From positions 16,956,665-17,020,664 of the forward strand of contig OX335661.1 of NCBI GenBank assembly GCA_946894095.1: a stretch of DNA of 64,000 bases, written 5' to 3'. Made by a program: the position numbers and the translations under genes. Positions 51,598-62,332 of the stretch are shown one piece after another. Numbering within the stretch: position 1 is the stretch's first letter; the number at the start of each line of letters is the position of its first letter. The notes under the pieces were generated by a model. That model saw only the letters and a list, made by a program, of their open reading frames with translations, was not told where the DNA came from and ran no database searches. The stretch comes from Incurvaria masculella (taxonomy: Eukaryota; Arthropoda; Insecta; Lepidoptera; Incurvariidae).

Positions 51598-52456
51598 GTA
51601 AACTGATATATTGTCCTAGGAAGCTGCAGCGCCGGTATTCCCTCTTATCTCCCGCTGATATTAGATACTCATATGATTAATGTATTGTTATCGCTCAGTC
51701 ATTCGTTTATTTCTATTTTGTTTATTGTAACTAAATGTTTACCGCCAAAATCTGTAGGGGTACAAACAAACCTTATCTTTAATGACCTTCAAAAGTAAAT
51801 AGACTGAATAATCCTAAGGTTTAACAATTTCCCTGATACGGAGGTTGTAATAATTTGAACAACAACAGCCCTATTTAGCACTTTTTAACCGTATTTTAAC
51901 CAAATTTTTTGTTGGTATAATACTGAAAGCTGAAATCTTCACATGTGCATAAGATGATTTATCTTTCTTGCGTTATAAGTTGAGACCTAAATAAGTTAAA
52001 AGTTGTGACCTAAGTAAATTGAGTAGTAGATTAATCAAAACAGGAAATGTTTGCCTGCACTAATCCGTTCATTCAATATTTGCCTATATGATATGAAATT
52101 TTTGTGGTTTTCATTGCTCAAATTTAAAACAAATAGTGTATTGTGTAACCTAGGCAAATTGTAATTTTTTCATGTAAGGCTTTGTTAAAAAGCCTGTGTG
52201 CTTATTGGTGAGGGAATAAAAGTGTTTCCGGCTTTATTAATGATAGCGCAATTAAAAACGAAATTGCACACTAAAAGAAGTAAAACAACTTAGAAGCGGC
52301 TCCAATTAAATTATTTCTACTAATATGTGTTAATTTCCTACCTACGCGTCGTCGGGCACCTTAAAACGTTCTGGCATACGCCATATGCCACGCTTCACAT
52401 AAAAAAATATGTACATAGGTGTATATGATTTTAAATTACCGTGGTTAACAGTAATT
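51598..52456 (+). other. Flotillin-2 intron 1, start
   Basis: AT-rich, no exon or classified repeat recognised. Confidence 0.4.
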
Positions 52457-52625
52457 TTAAGGTTAGTGGAAAACGACTTACTCACGGTCTGTCGATGAAA
52501 ACGTCAAACTGACAGTTCTCCGTCGACCGCCGCCGGCACGGGTGCTCGCCTGATGATGAACCAAATGTTTGGTTCGAAACGTCGTGAAATATCATCGACA
52601 GACTGTGTGTAAGCCGTTTTCCACA
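52457..52625. mobile_element. Hairpin MITE family H1, copy 2
   Basis: Outer arms TTAAGGTTAGTGGAAAACGA and the complementary right side, with the loop motif CCAAATGTTTGGTTCGAAAC shared with 13430-13561. It carries an extra GC-rich block at 52515-52550. Confidence 0.75.
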
Positions 52626-53189
52626 GTTTCAGTTTCAGTTTCTTTATTTCCTCCATTAGATGTATATTACACACTCGGATTCGTCATTTTTTTTCCTGTC
52701 GGTTCGATTACTTCTGGCGAAGAAGAGCCGACAAGAAACTTCGTCAGGTTGGTCATTGTATTATTATTTTTTCCAGTGATACTTACAAACTAGTTTACAG
52801 TGATTGATTGATTACGACTGCTCACAAAGAACATTATTATAAGAACATTATATACATTGGTGAGGAGCAAACTCTTGACTACTATAATGACATCTTATTC
52901 TAAATTAATAGGAATTATGATCTAAATTATTCAGGTGTAAAAAGCCATCGTCATTTTTGATACAAGGTAATATCAAATTAAATATAAGTTAGTAAATAAA
53001 CAAATTCATACTACAATGTAGTACCCATGTCAGAGAAAATAATAATAATAGAAAATAATAATAATAAAAAAATAAAAAAAACACGATACAGAATTGTATC
53101 GATTGTCAAGTTGTTAGCTTAAAAAAAAAAATTAATAAATTGGTAGTACCGTGTTAGGTACCCGGTCAAGTATGTAGTCATGAGCTTTA
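52626..53189. other. Intronic AT-rich DNA
   Basis: 52625-52660 (CAGTTTCAGTTTCTTTATTT and CCTCCATTAGATGTA) matches 11290-11320, an unclassified repeat. Otherwise low-complexity AATAATAAT at 53040-53075. Confidence 0.4.
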
Positions 53190-53570
53190 ATTTAAACAAG
53201 TTTTCTATCTAATAAGGCTTCCTGGATAGTGTAGTAGCTTTTTTTTATTAATACTGATTTCAATTTGCTCTTAAAACATTTATCTCCTAATTTCCTAATA
53301 TCCTCTGGAATTTTGTTGTAGGTATAACCTAATACTATTGCATATAAAACTTTTTGAAAATTTTGATGACCTATGCTTAACATTTTGTAAATCAGTTTTA
53401 TGTCTAGTATCGTAGTCATGTACATCAGCATTTAAGGTATTATGGTGCTTATATTTCCTAGCATGGCAGATATTTTGATACACATATGCGCTAGGTAGGG
53501 TCATAATTCCTATTTCGCAAACCTTAAAATGAACATAGGTATGTATTAAATGAATAATTGGTACCAAAAC
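53190..53570 (-). mobile_element. Non-LTR retrotransposon ORF2 C-terminus, frameshifted
   Basis: On the minus strand two overlapping frames give GIMTLPSAYVYQNICHARKY, VHDYDTRHKTDLQ and YNKIPEDIRKLGDKCFKSKL, then KSYYTIQEALL, the same block order as 36160-36510. One frameshift near 53300. Confidence 0.75.
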
Positions 53571-54977
53571 CTTTTTTTAAAAAGTGGAACTGACTTGTGT
53601 CAAGCCCTATAGGCCTTGGCTAGTTTACTCGTAGCTTCGGAGCTTCAAACATTAATTACCTACGTAACCTAATATTTATCCTATAAGTGCAATACACGAA
53701 TTCTCACTAATACTATCATTGCCATATTTTCTATGGACTCAAATAATATTTATGTACAGCGATACCAAACTAATAAAGCACAGAAACTAGGTCAGTCTGC
53801 CTCTTTGCCTAACGAATGAAGCAACACCCACAGTCCATTAGCCACATTACTCCTATTGATTAGTGTAGACTTCCGTGGCTAGGAGTAGCCTTGATAGAAT
53901 CCCAGTGGAGTAAGCATGGGCTGGGGATCTCGAGTGTGTTAGATAGCTACTGACAGCTTTATCATATGTATAGATATCAAATATGCCTTTATTGAATCTT
54001 TTGTAGAGATGCTAAAGGAGTATGGATGGAAGCGTAGAAAATGTCTCTATCGTGAAGCCTGAGCTTCTGCTGGGTACATTTTTAATGAGCTTTGGAGAGA
54101 ACTGTTCATTTGCTTTTGACCATTGTGAAAACAGTGTTGTACACTTTACACAGTTAAATAATTAAAAGTAACTTAGACATAAACATTAATTGATTAAATT
54201 AAATAATTAATTGATATCAATGAAATAAAATTATAGCAATCCTTAATAAACAAAAGAAATCATGTAATTTTTAATAAATATAGGTAATTTAATCAAAATA
54301 AGAAAAACATAACAAATGAAATAGAAATAATATGTAAAATTTTATTAAATTTCAGTATTCAAGTTGGATGCATGAATTTGATTTTAATTAAATTAAAATC
54401 CTGAACATACTAAACATTGCATTAAAAAAATCAATGCAATAAAAATATTTAAACATTCAATCGTAATTAGTGAACAGTAAAATTTTGATCAGATTTTTAT
54501 TATATTTTTTTAATTTTATTTATATCAAGTAACCTGTTGGAGGATTTATGTATGCACCGATAGAATTAATCTATTCTTTAAATCTGAATAGCATTTGATT
54601 TGACACCGCTTTGGTTCCCATTGAAGAGACTGGCCTTTGGAGAAAACATAGCAATGAGCTAATGAGCGAAATACATGAATATTGAAAATAATATGTACCT
54701 ACCACAACCCGCTAAAAATTAAATGGTATAAGTATATGTGCATTCAGAAATGCCTGAACACTGCAGGATATTGCATGAATTGGTTTTTTACGACTTGCTT
54801 CAATTTTGCTTTCAACATTGTAGCAGCATTGCATTGAAATAATTTGCAGATGCTCGTAAATGATTAAATTTATAGTTGATGCGGAAACAAGGTTGAGCGT
54901 GCTGACGGGTAGGGTGCCTGGATTATCAAGTTCCCATTTGCACTTCGTGGGAATGTCAATTTAACTAGATTTTCGAC
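53571..54977. other. Intronic AT-rich DNA
   Basis: No recognised gene; 54150-54520 is extremely AT-rich. Confidence 0.4.
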
Positions 54978-55516
54978 TTAAGGTGGGCCATCCCGGTCAA
55001 ATTTCCATACAAACACCTAAAGAAGATCACGCCCATATTTCTTGTCAGAGATCCCAAATTTTGTTCAAAATAGCTTTATTTGATCGAAGTAGTTAGCATT
55101 GTAAAATTGTGTTTGGTTTCTAAGTTATACGGTCCGAAAGTTCGAATTTTTTGCGCGTTTAATACAATAAATTTGGAGGTGGATTACGCAATGATAAAGT
55201 AAGAACATCTTAAAAAGATTAGTCATCAGACATAGCCTATTTAATCAAGATTTATAATCTGTTTGGTTTTTGTTAGATTTTTGACTACAGCGGTCGTGGT
55301 TTACTTTTAGCTATAAGTCGTTTTGTAATTAAAATTTTCGTAAATCTTACCAAATCATACACTATGCACATTGTCGTTTTGTGGACATGTTGCATCTTCC
55401 TCATCACAGAGCCTGTCTTTTTCTTTGAAACAGAGAAGGTCCCAGAACGCAACAGCACGGTTTTTGAACGTGTCCGCGAATGAGTTAGGCAGTCCCGTTG
55501 GGTTGGGCCACCTTAA
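54978..55516 (+). mobile_element. TTAA MITE, copy 3
   Basis: TTAA at both ends, left GGTGGGCCATCCCGG, right GGTTGGGCCACC. Internal bases (TTAGTCATCAGACATAG; CAGCGGTCGTGGTTTACTTT) align along the whole length with copy 1. Confidence 0.88.
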
Positions 55517-56484
55517 AGGAAAAGTGGCTTAAATTATCAAACGTAAATCTTAATTAAATTTTACTAGTTATTAAGAAAAAAAAATATTAAGACAATCATA
55601 TTTTACAACATAAAACAACCGTCACATTTTAAAATATTAAATCAAAATATTTTTTTGACACTCAACTAAGTAGTTCAACCATGAATAATAGTCTCGACGG
55701 TGGTGCATTGGATTTTGATTTTAATTATTCTTTTTTATTTTGAATATAATGTCTGATGAATATGAATTTCTTTTAAATGTCAGGCTTTTGTCGGGACTTT
55801 TAAAATTCAGAAATAGCAATTCTGTTTGGAGACCAAACGTTGTCATTGTAGAAGCGAATAATTTCATGGTTGGAAACACACAAACAACTCTATTCCGGAA
55901 AGGTTATTAAAAGTTGATCGGAACAGCAATGCAGAATTGTCCATGATTTCCACTAAGTTAAATGTGGCTGTGCATAGATAAAAGCAAGGTTCTTTCTGAA
56001 TGCGATGTGATGGACCATCCTAACATAATTGTGTTCGAGCCGGAATGCGTGGCGAGTCACCGCTGCGTCGTCTAGCTATTGCTAAAGGCTGGCGAGGATC
56101 CAAGGGGGGTGGTAATGGTTGCAACTGCGCTCTGAATCACATAATTTTTGGCAAACATTAAAATCCTTCAAAGCTCTTTGTCCTTGTTTCCCCGAAATTG
56201 TAGCTTTCCTTTTTCCTATCGGCGAAGACCCGGAATACGTATCCACCCGATCACAGCCTCCTCGCTACGCAGAGAACGTGTTTACCCTTGAAAACCATCT
56301 CCTTAACCACTCTACACATATGTTAGTACGTAATTTTGAGTCGGCTGCAAACATGCAACGAACATAATTAAATTACTTAAAACACTTGATAAATTTGCTT
56401 GTTTGTTTAGCCTTCCCTTGCAGTGGAGATATATAGATATATACCCTGTATAGATTTATTGTGTCTGCCTACCCCTTAGGATAT
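55517..56484. other. Intronic DNA
   Basis: No supported gene. The 82-codon frame at 56119-56367 has no motif. An RTE tail scrap (TGTCTGCCTACCCCTTAGG) is at 56461-56479. Confidence 0.4.
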
Positions 56485-56898
56485 TTTTTTTTGCAACCTG
56501 ACATGGATGACACAATTACCGTTATGATACCTACTCATATTAGCCCAATACACCACATTTCCGAAGGAATTAGGTGCCATGCAAGAACCTGCCGTTTATG
56601 AGCACGGCTACATTGAACTGGATGGAAAACACGGACAATTTTTTATTGGCGCTTCGACCTTCTTTTCATCCAATGCGATGGTACCAACCCGAACGGGCTT
56701 AAACCCTACCACCTAGTAGGGGAAGGGACCTACAGTTTTACATGGATTTTGAACCATGGATCAGCTCGCATTCGTGAAGAAATGCACTTATCCAACTCAG
56801 AATGAGAAAGAAAGTTGTGCATGAACGGGTTTAGGATTTGAACTCAGACCTCTGGTATGCTAGGCAAGTCCCCGCTCCACTAGGCTACGAGCAGCTCA
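56485..56898 (-). mobile_element. Full-length SINE with tRNA-like head
   Basis: Minus strand: TAGCCTAGTGGAGCGGGGAC and GAGTTCAAATCCT form the A and B boxes; linker, body and poly(A) at 56487-56494 follow. Intact reference copy of the tRNA-headed form. It landed right after the RTE tail scrap. Confidence 0.88.
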
Positions 56899-56924
56899 AA
56901 AATAATGCATCAAGCCGCTATGCA

Positions 56925-56972
56925 CATCTATGTGCAGCTTAAGATGTACATAGATGTGCATTGCGGGTTTTT
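56925..56972. repeat. Small inverted repeat
   Basis: ATGCACATCTATGTGCA and TGTACATAGATGTGCAT form a stem with a short loop beside the SINE head. Confidence 0.5.
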
Positions 56973-57194
56973 TTCATAGAATCGTGAAGTTCACTCGTCA
57001 TCATATATATCTCTTCTATATAAATACTGTTATCGTGAAGATCGGCCTTCGCTATCAATTAAATTACATTTAGGTTCTCGTTCTAACGATACAATTTTGA
57101 AGCTCACAAGTTACGTATGATGTTGTGTATCCAATTACATATGCTCTAGTTTATGACCGCATAACATGGTTGAACTATCCGCTACTGAGGAACT

Positions 57195-57350
57195 ATCCTT
57201 TTATCTATACTTATAAAACAGTACCGTCACTGACTGACTACAGTACACAGCCTAAACTGCTGGAACTACATAGAGATCTGAAATATGAAGGGAATATTCT
57301 TCGAGTCTTTTATGAAGTTTCACCCCCAAAGGGGGGGACGGGCTGAACAA
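57195..57350 (+). repeat. Unclassified repeat with PPKGG-like end
   Basis: TATACTTATAAAACAGTACCG, then TGACTGACTGACTACA and GTTTCACCCCCAAAGGGGGG are typical of a widespread insect interspersed repeat; the class is uncertain. Confidence 0.35.
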
Positions 57351-57747
57351 GTTTGTGTGGAAAAGTGTTCTGTCCTACATTGGGTATGACGCGCCTTAAC
57401 CATTTATTAGATTGTGATGAAACTTTAATGAGTCGTGCCCGTGAAGGTTTCTGATCACATTACCGGGCTCCAAGCGTAGCCGGAAACCTAATAGACTAGG
57501 AGGTCGCGACAAAAATGGTAACGATAACGTAAATGGCTGAAACTGGGTTCGCGGGATAAAGACCAACCCTCTGAAGCTAAATGTGTTAGTCTGCCTGTTC
57601 CAAGTGGTTGCGTTACGTAGATAAGGCGCCTGAAAAAGTAGTTATGGTGACAAAAAATATATATTATAAGGTAAATGGATGCAAATGACGAAGCATGAAA
57701 GTATCAGTTATCACTTACAACAACACAATACAAAAACTGAACAAATG

Positions 57748-58055
57748 TATGGTTGTATTTTGTAGTTATAGACGATTGAGGTTACAGATATAATTTTAGG
57801 TATATTTAAGTATTTAATTATAAAACCGACTGGTTATTGTTATATAATTAATAGGTACCAATGTTTCCTGACAATTAGTATATTCTTCAGCAAGTACATA
57901 TGAACATCTATTTTATATAGCCAATCTAGATAACTCAACCACTTGGCACAGGCAGACCGACATATTTAGCATCAGAGGGTTGGTCTCTAACATGTGAACC
58001 CAGATTCAGCCATTTACCTTATCGTGACCAAAAATGCCGTGACCTCCCGGAATAT
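57748..58055 (+). repeat. Interspersed repeat family C, copy 2
   Basis: Aligns with 43961-44275 over about 300 bases, including GATTGAGGTTACAGATATAA, the TTTTATATAGCCAATCTAGA block and ATCGTGACCAAAAATGCCGT. Confidence 0.75.
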
Positions 58056-58101
58056 ATGTAAGCTAGTGCCGCATAAATTGCGACAATCTGAATTAAACAC
58101 A

Positions 58102-58160
58102 GAATCTTAGCGTGGGGGCTAATTCCTCACGCTTAGGAATTAGTCCTCACGCTAAGATTC
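58102..58160. repeat. Foldback of 26-base arms
   Basis: GAATCTTAGCGTG and CTAATTCCT on the left pair with AGGAATTAG and CACGCTAAGATTC on the right. Confidence 0.65.
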
Positions 58161-58251
58161 CACGTTCAGTATTGTGTTTTTTTTTGTTTTCATCATGTTA
58201 CTACTACTGAAGTAACAGTTGGAGAAGATTGTCTGACTTTGTGTCACTAAC

Positions 58252-59205
58252 CCCTTTTTTAATGGAACTGGACATGAATGGCTAATACCACAACCGTTAT
58301 GATATGACCCCAACACACCGCATTCCCAAAGGAATGAGGTACCATGCCAGGACCTTTCCTTAAGGTGGCCCAACCCGGCGGCCTCAACTCATTTGCGGGC
58401 ACGGTACAAAACCGTGCTGTTGCGCTCTGGGACCTTCTCTGTTTCTAAGAATAAGACAGGCTCCGTTATGAGGAAGATGCAACCTGTCCACAAAAAAGAC
58501 AATGTGCATAGTGTATGATTTGGTAAGATTTACGAAAATTTTAATTTCAAAACGACTTATAGCTAAAAGTAAACCACGACCGCTGTAGTCAAAAATCTAA
58601 CAAAAACCAAATAGATTATAAATCTTTATTAAACAAGCTATGTCTGATGACTAATCTTTTTAAGATGTTCTTACTTTATCATTGCGTAATCCACCTCCAA
58701 AGTAATTGTATAAAACGCGCGAAAAATCCGAACTTTCGGACGTTATAACTTGGAAACCAAACACAATTTTACAATGCCAATGGTCATCAGACATCTAGTT
58801 CAATCAAATAAAGCTATATTGAGCAAAATTTTGGATCTCTGGCAAGAAATATAGGCGTGATCTTCTTTCCCCTTTTGTATGGGGAAATGAGCGGGTTGGG
58901 CCACCTTAATGGCCACTGTTACATTGAATTGGATGGAAAACAGAAACCATTTTTCATTGCCGTTTCGACCACATTTTCATCCGATGCGATGGTACCAACC
59001 AGGGCGGGGGTAACCCTATCGCCTAGTAAGGGAAGGGAACCTACAGTTTTGCATGGATTCCGAACCGTGGACTAGCTCGAATTCATGACGAAATTCACTT
59101 ATCCCACTCTGAAAAGAAAGTAAGTATTGAATGAATGAGGCGGGAATTTCAACCCAAATCTCATGCAAAGCAAGTCCGGCACCACTAATTCACAAGCATT
59201 GGTAT
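58252..59205 (-). mobile_element. SINE with tRNA-like head, split by a TTAA MITE
   Basis: The SINE's tail half (58252-58359: GACATGAATGGCTAATACCA, TACCATGCCAGGACC) and head half (58910-59205: GGATGGAAAACAG, GATGCGATGGTACCAACC) are continuous once the MITE at 58360-58909 is removed. Confidence 0.85.
58360..58909 (-). mobile_element. TTAA MITE, copy 4, nested and inverted
   Basis: TTAA-flanked, with GGTGGCCCAACCCGGCGG at the left and CGGGTTGGGCCACC at the right, opposite in orientation to the other three copies. Inserted in the SINE at 58252-59205, so it moved after that SINE. Confidence 0.92.
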
Positions 59206-60024
59206 CAGGAAGATTGAATAAGGCCAGTGACTACTGGATTAGGCTCTATTTTATCTCAGGCGTGTGCTGATCGAAGCGCCTACCAATGCGCCACGGCAAA
59301 AATGTGTGCTTCTGGCGTATTACGTTGCCTTTACAAAAGGTCTAGGCGCCATTTGGCGATTAAAATTATTTTATCAATTGAAAAAAAGTCAAATTTTTTA
59401 CTTGACAAAACATATCTGAATGTACCTGAGTTCTTAATAGGAATGACAATGAAATCTTTAAGATCTTTCCAAAAGTGGAAACCTGTTGATTTGGAGTAAT
59501 TGAGTAAATTACAGTAATGTCATTACTGCTGCCAGATCTGGTTATTGAGGTCTATATATGAACGAAGATATGAGATTCTTCAAGGCCCGTACAATTATCT
59601 TGGCTATTTAGGTCACCCAGGCCGCGAAACTGTCCAATTATATGCTATTTTTATCGTATTTGTGTTGCGTCTGTATTGTATTACGCTTCAAGGTTGATTC
59701 CTATTTGTATTGTTTTTCGTGTGCGACATGAATAATATTTCATTTTATTACATAGAGGTTCGATCCTTTTCCAAACGAGTGTAGGTTACCATTCTGATAT
59801 CGCTCAACACATCACAAGCAGAGTAAAGTTCACTTACTAAATGCCTCATATAAAAACCCACTGATCCTTTAGATTCTTTATCTATGGCATTGTTAAAATG
59901 TGGAATGCACTCCCTGCTGAGATATTTCCTCCGAAGTACAACCATGTATCCTTAACCGCTTAGTTAAGGGCTGGCATCTCATATGCCGCTCTTTACTAAA
60001 AAAAACACGGTTGCAGCAGCAGAT
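59206..60024. other. Intronic DNA with a LINE scrap
   Basis: At 59870-59945 the plus strand reads IVKMWNALPAEIFPPKYN, the end of a Jockey-like ORF2. A 90-codon plus frame at 59227-59499 has no motif. Nothing else recognised. Confidence 0.5.
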
Positions 60025-60142
60025 GGGAACTAGGAACCTTCCTTATATTACACGGCTACATTGAACTGGATGGAAAACACGGACATTTTTTAGAAAACAC
60101 GGACATTTTTTATTGTTCCCGCTTCGTCCATCGTTCTTTCAA
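60025..60142 (-). mobile_element. SINE body fragment
   Basis: GGGAACTAGGAACCTTCC, CACGGCTACATTGAACTGG and a short tandem duplication of AAACACGGACATTTTTTA; cut off at the right by the MITE at 60143. Confidence 0.7.
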
Positions 60143-60324
60143 TTATGGTACTCGCCGGGTGAACAGCCAAGTGAGTGATTAATTGTGACGTTTAGTTGCA
60201 TTTTGCACCATGTTAACTGTCTAGCGACGTGTTATTCGGCCTTGGAAACTGACAATGCTACGTAATGCAAGTAATAATCCCTCACTTGTCCGTTCACCCG
60301 GCGAGTTCATTTAACATGGTAATA
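60143..60324. mobile_element. Hairpin MITE family H2, copy 2
   Basis: ACTCGCCGGGTGAACAGCCA and AGTGAGTGATTA at the left pair with TAATCCCTCACTTGTCCGTT and CACCCGGCGAGTT at the right. Inserted at the edge of a SINE fragment. Confidence 0.82.
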
Positions 60325-61095
60325 CCCCTCGCGACCGGCCGTATAACGTATCTTTCTAGGCAAACAAAATTGAAATGCCGGGTTTCTGTCTTATGCTAAG
60401 ATTCATAAAGATTACTTGTACTTGACTAGGCCAAAGTATGCCATTCCAGTGTCAGTTTTGACATAAAATGTATGGAACGAATGTCAAATTTGACAGTCGG
60501 ATGCAATGCTTTGGCTAAGCCAAGCACGAGTAAGGTCTATGAATCTCAGCATTAGACTTTTTCAGTGTGGGGACCATGTTATTAATTCAGTAGATCAAAA
60601 GGCTGACCTATTTAATCACCTCAAGTTCCATACAATGGCTCGTGCCGGATTCCTCAGTCCGATTGATAATTATTTTTTCGGAAACGTTGCACATTCAATA
60701 AACTATCAGGGAGATACGTCTGTACGTTTTGTTTTTTTTATATCTATTTTTATTTTGCATTCACATGCAAGAAATGTACAATCCATACCACCTAAACTGG
60801 CCCACAGGCTGTGTTATTAATGATTACGCCTTTTTGTATTTGCATACACATTTTTAGAGGCGTAAATCACGGATGCAAGTTAATGTATCAAAAAATGTGC
60901 ATTGATCGTCTAATAAAAACGCACCTAGAAATTACCCATCTATGCCTAGTCCTTTGAAAAATCTTTGCTTTACTCCACTCGATCTTTATTACACTAAATA
61001 ACTAAACTATACACTGCACTAACACTCTAAGTCATTCCGACTGAGCTTAACTGAAAATAACCCAACTCTAGTCTTAAATTGAATCACCGTTCATC
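60325..61095. other. 3' flank of the GMC gene
   Basis: No exon recognised. TTTATT (AATAAA on the gene strand) at about 60905-60990 would serve as polyadenylation signal. The 104-codon plus frame at 60506 has no motif. Confidence 0.4.
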
Positions 61096-62332
61096 CTAGC
61101 TCCTCCAAGTGGCCTTGATGAGATCGGCCGCCTTCTCCCCGATCATGATGGCCGGAGCGTTGGTGTGCGCCGCCGTGCTGCGCGGTATGACGCTGCTGTC
61201 CACCACGCGCAGCCCTCCCACGCCGTACACCCGCAGCTCGCGGTCCACCACCGCCGAGCGGTCCCCCGGCGGGCCCATCTTGCACGTCGCTATCTGGTGG
61301 TGCTCGGTCACCGTCAGCGTCCGCACGGCGCACTCCCAGTAGCCGTCCGAGTCGAACGCGAAGCCCCTGCACGCCGGGAAGTCCGGCCGGTGGAGCCGCG
61401 CGCCGAACCTCTCGAACGGCGCGGAAGACCCCAGTCTGATGACGTACCTGATCGCCGCGATAAATGTGTCGATGTCTCGGCGATCCGTCAGGTAGTTGCC
61501 GAATATCCGAGGGGGACTGTAAGGATTGCGGTCCCTCAATTCTAAGTATCCTTTCGATTTAGGGTGAAGCAGCATAGGGAAGGCGCTCCACGCGTCCCGA
61601 TTGACCACCGGGCCGAAGGCGCTAGCGAAGACCTCGTCGGTGATCATCATTCCCCTCCGGATCGCGCCTCCGCCGTCGGAGCCGAGCGAGCCCGCGACCG
61701 ACAGCAGCTCGACGTCGGGAACGGCTCCCGGCTCGTCGGAGACGGACGTCTTCAGGTATCCGAGGCCTTCGACGCCTCCGGGCGACGATAGCGGTCCATC
61801 CCCGAACTGGATCCACCGCAGCACGTTGGCGAATGTCGATTCTCGAGACTCCACGAGGCTTACGCCGGTCGTGTTTAGCATGAAGACGACACCCGGGAAG
61901 GAGATGTGATCGGACAGTGTACGTCCCACGTTCAGGTCCTGGATCACCGGTATTCCGAGACTATTCAGGTGTAGCGCTGGGCCGATGCCCGACAGCATTA
62001 GAAGTTGCGGTGAAGCGATGGGGCCCGCGGATACGATAACTTCTCTTCTGGCTCTCGCATTGAACCTTATACCGTTCCTAACATACTCTACGCCGGTCGC
62101 TCGCCTGATTTTTGGGTCGATGAGTATCTTCGTGGCTCTGCTCTCGGGAAGTATGTGGAGATTCTGCCGTCTCTTGTGAGGGTGCAAGTACGCCTTTGCT
62201 GCGCTGTGTCTGTGTCCTTTCGCGGTTGTAGTTTGGACGTGGCCGAAGCCGAGGCGGCCAGGCGTGTTGTAGTCCAATGTTGGGTTTCCTAAAAGACGAC
62301 CAGCTTCTAGAAATGTTTCAGCGAGCCTCGTT
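61096..62332 (-). CDS. GMC oxidoreductase terminal exon
   Basis: 1237 bp from a TTTTCAG acceptor to TAG after ATWRS. It contains the substrate-binding domain, GMC signature 2 and both catalytic His. GC-rich relative to surrounding introns. The ATG at 62346 upstream of the acceptor is in frame but intronic in this model. Confidence 0.93.

Noticed and set aside
56119..56367. 82-codon plus-strand ORF considered as a flotillin-2 exon
   Set aside because: It has no SPFH-domain motif and no flanking splice signals in the required phase.
56810..56898. Functional tRNA gene
   Set aside because: The A and B boxes are present, but no acceptor stem or cloverleaf closes and the sequence continues into the SINE body.
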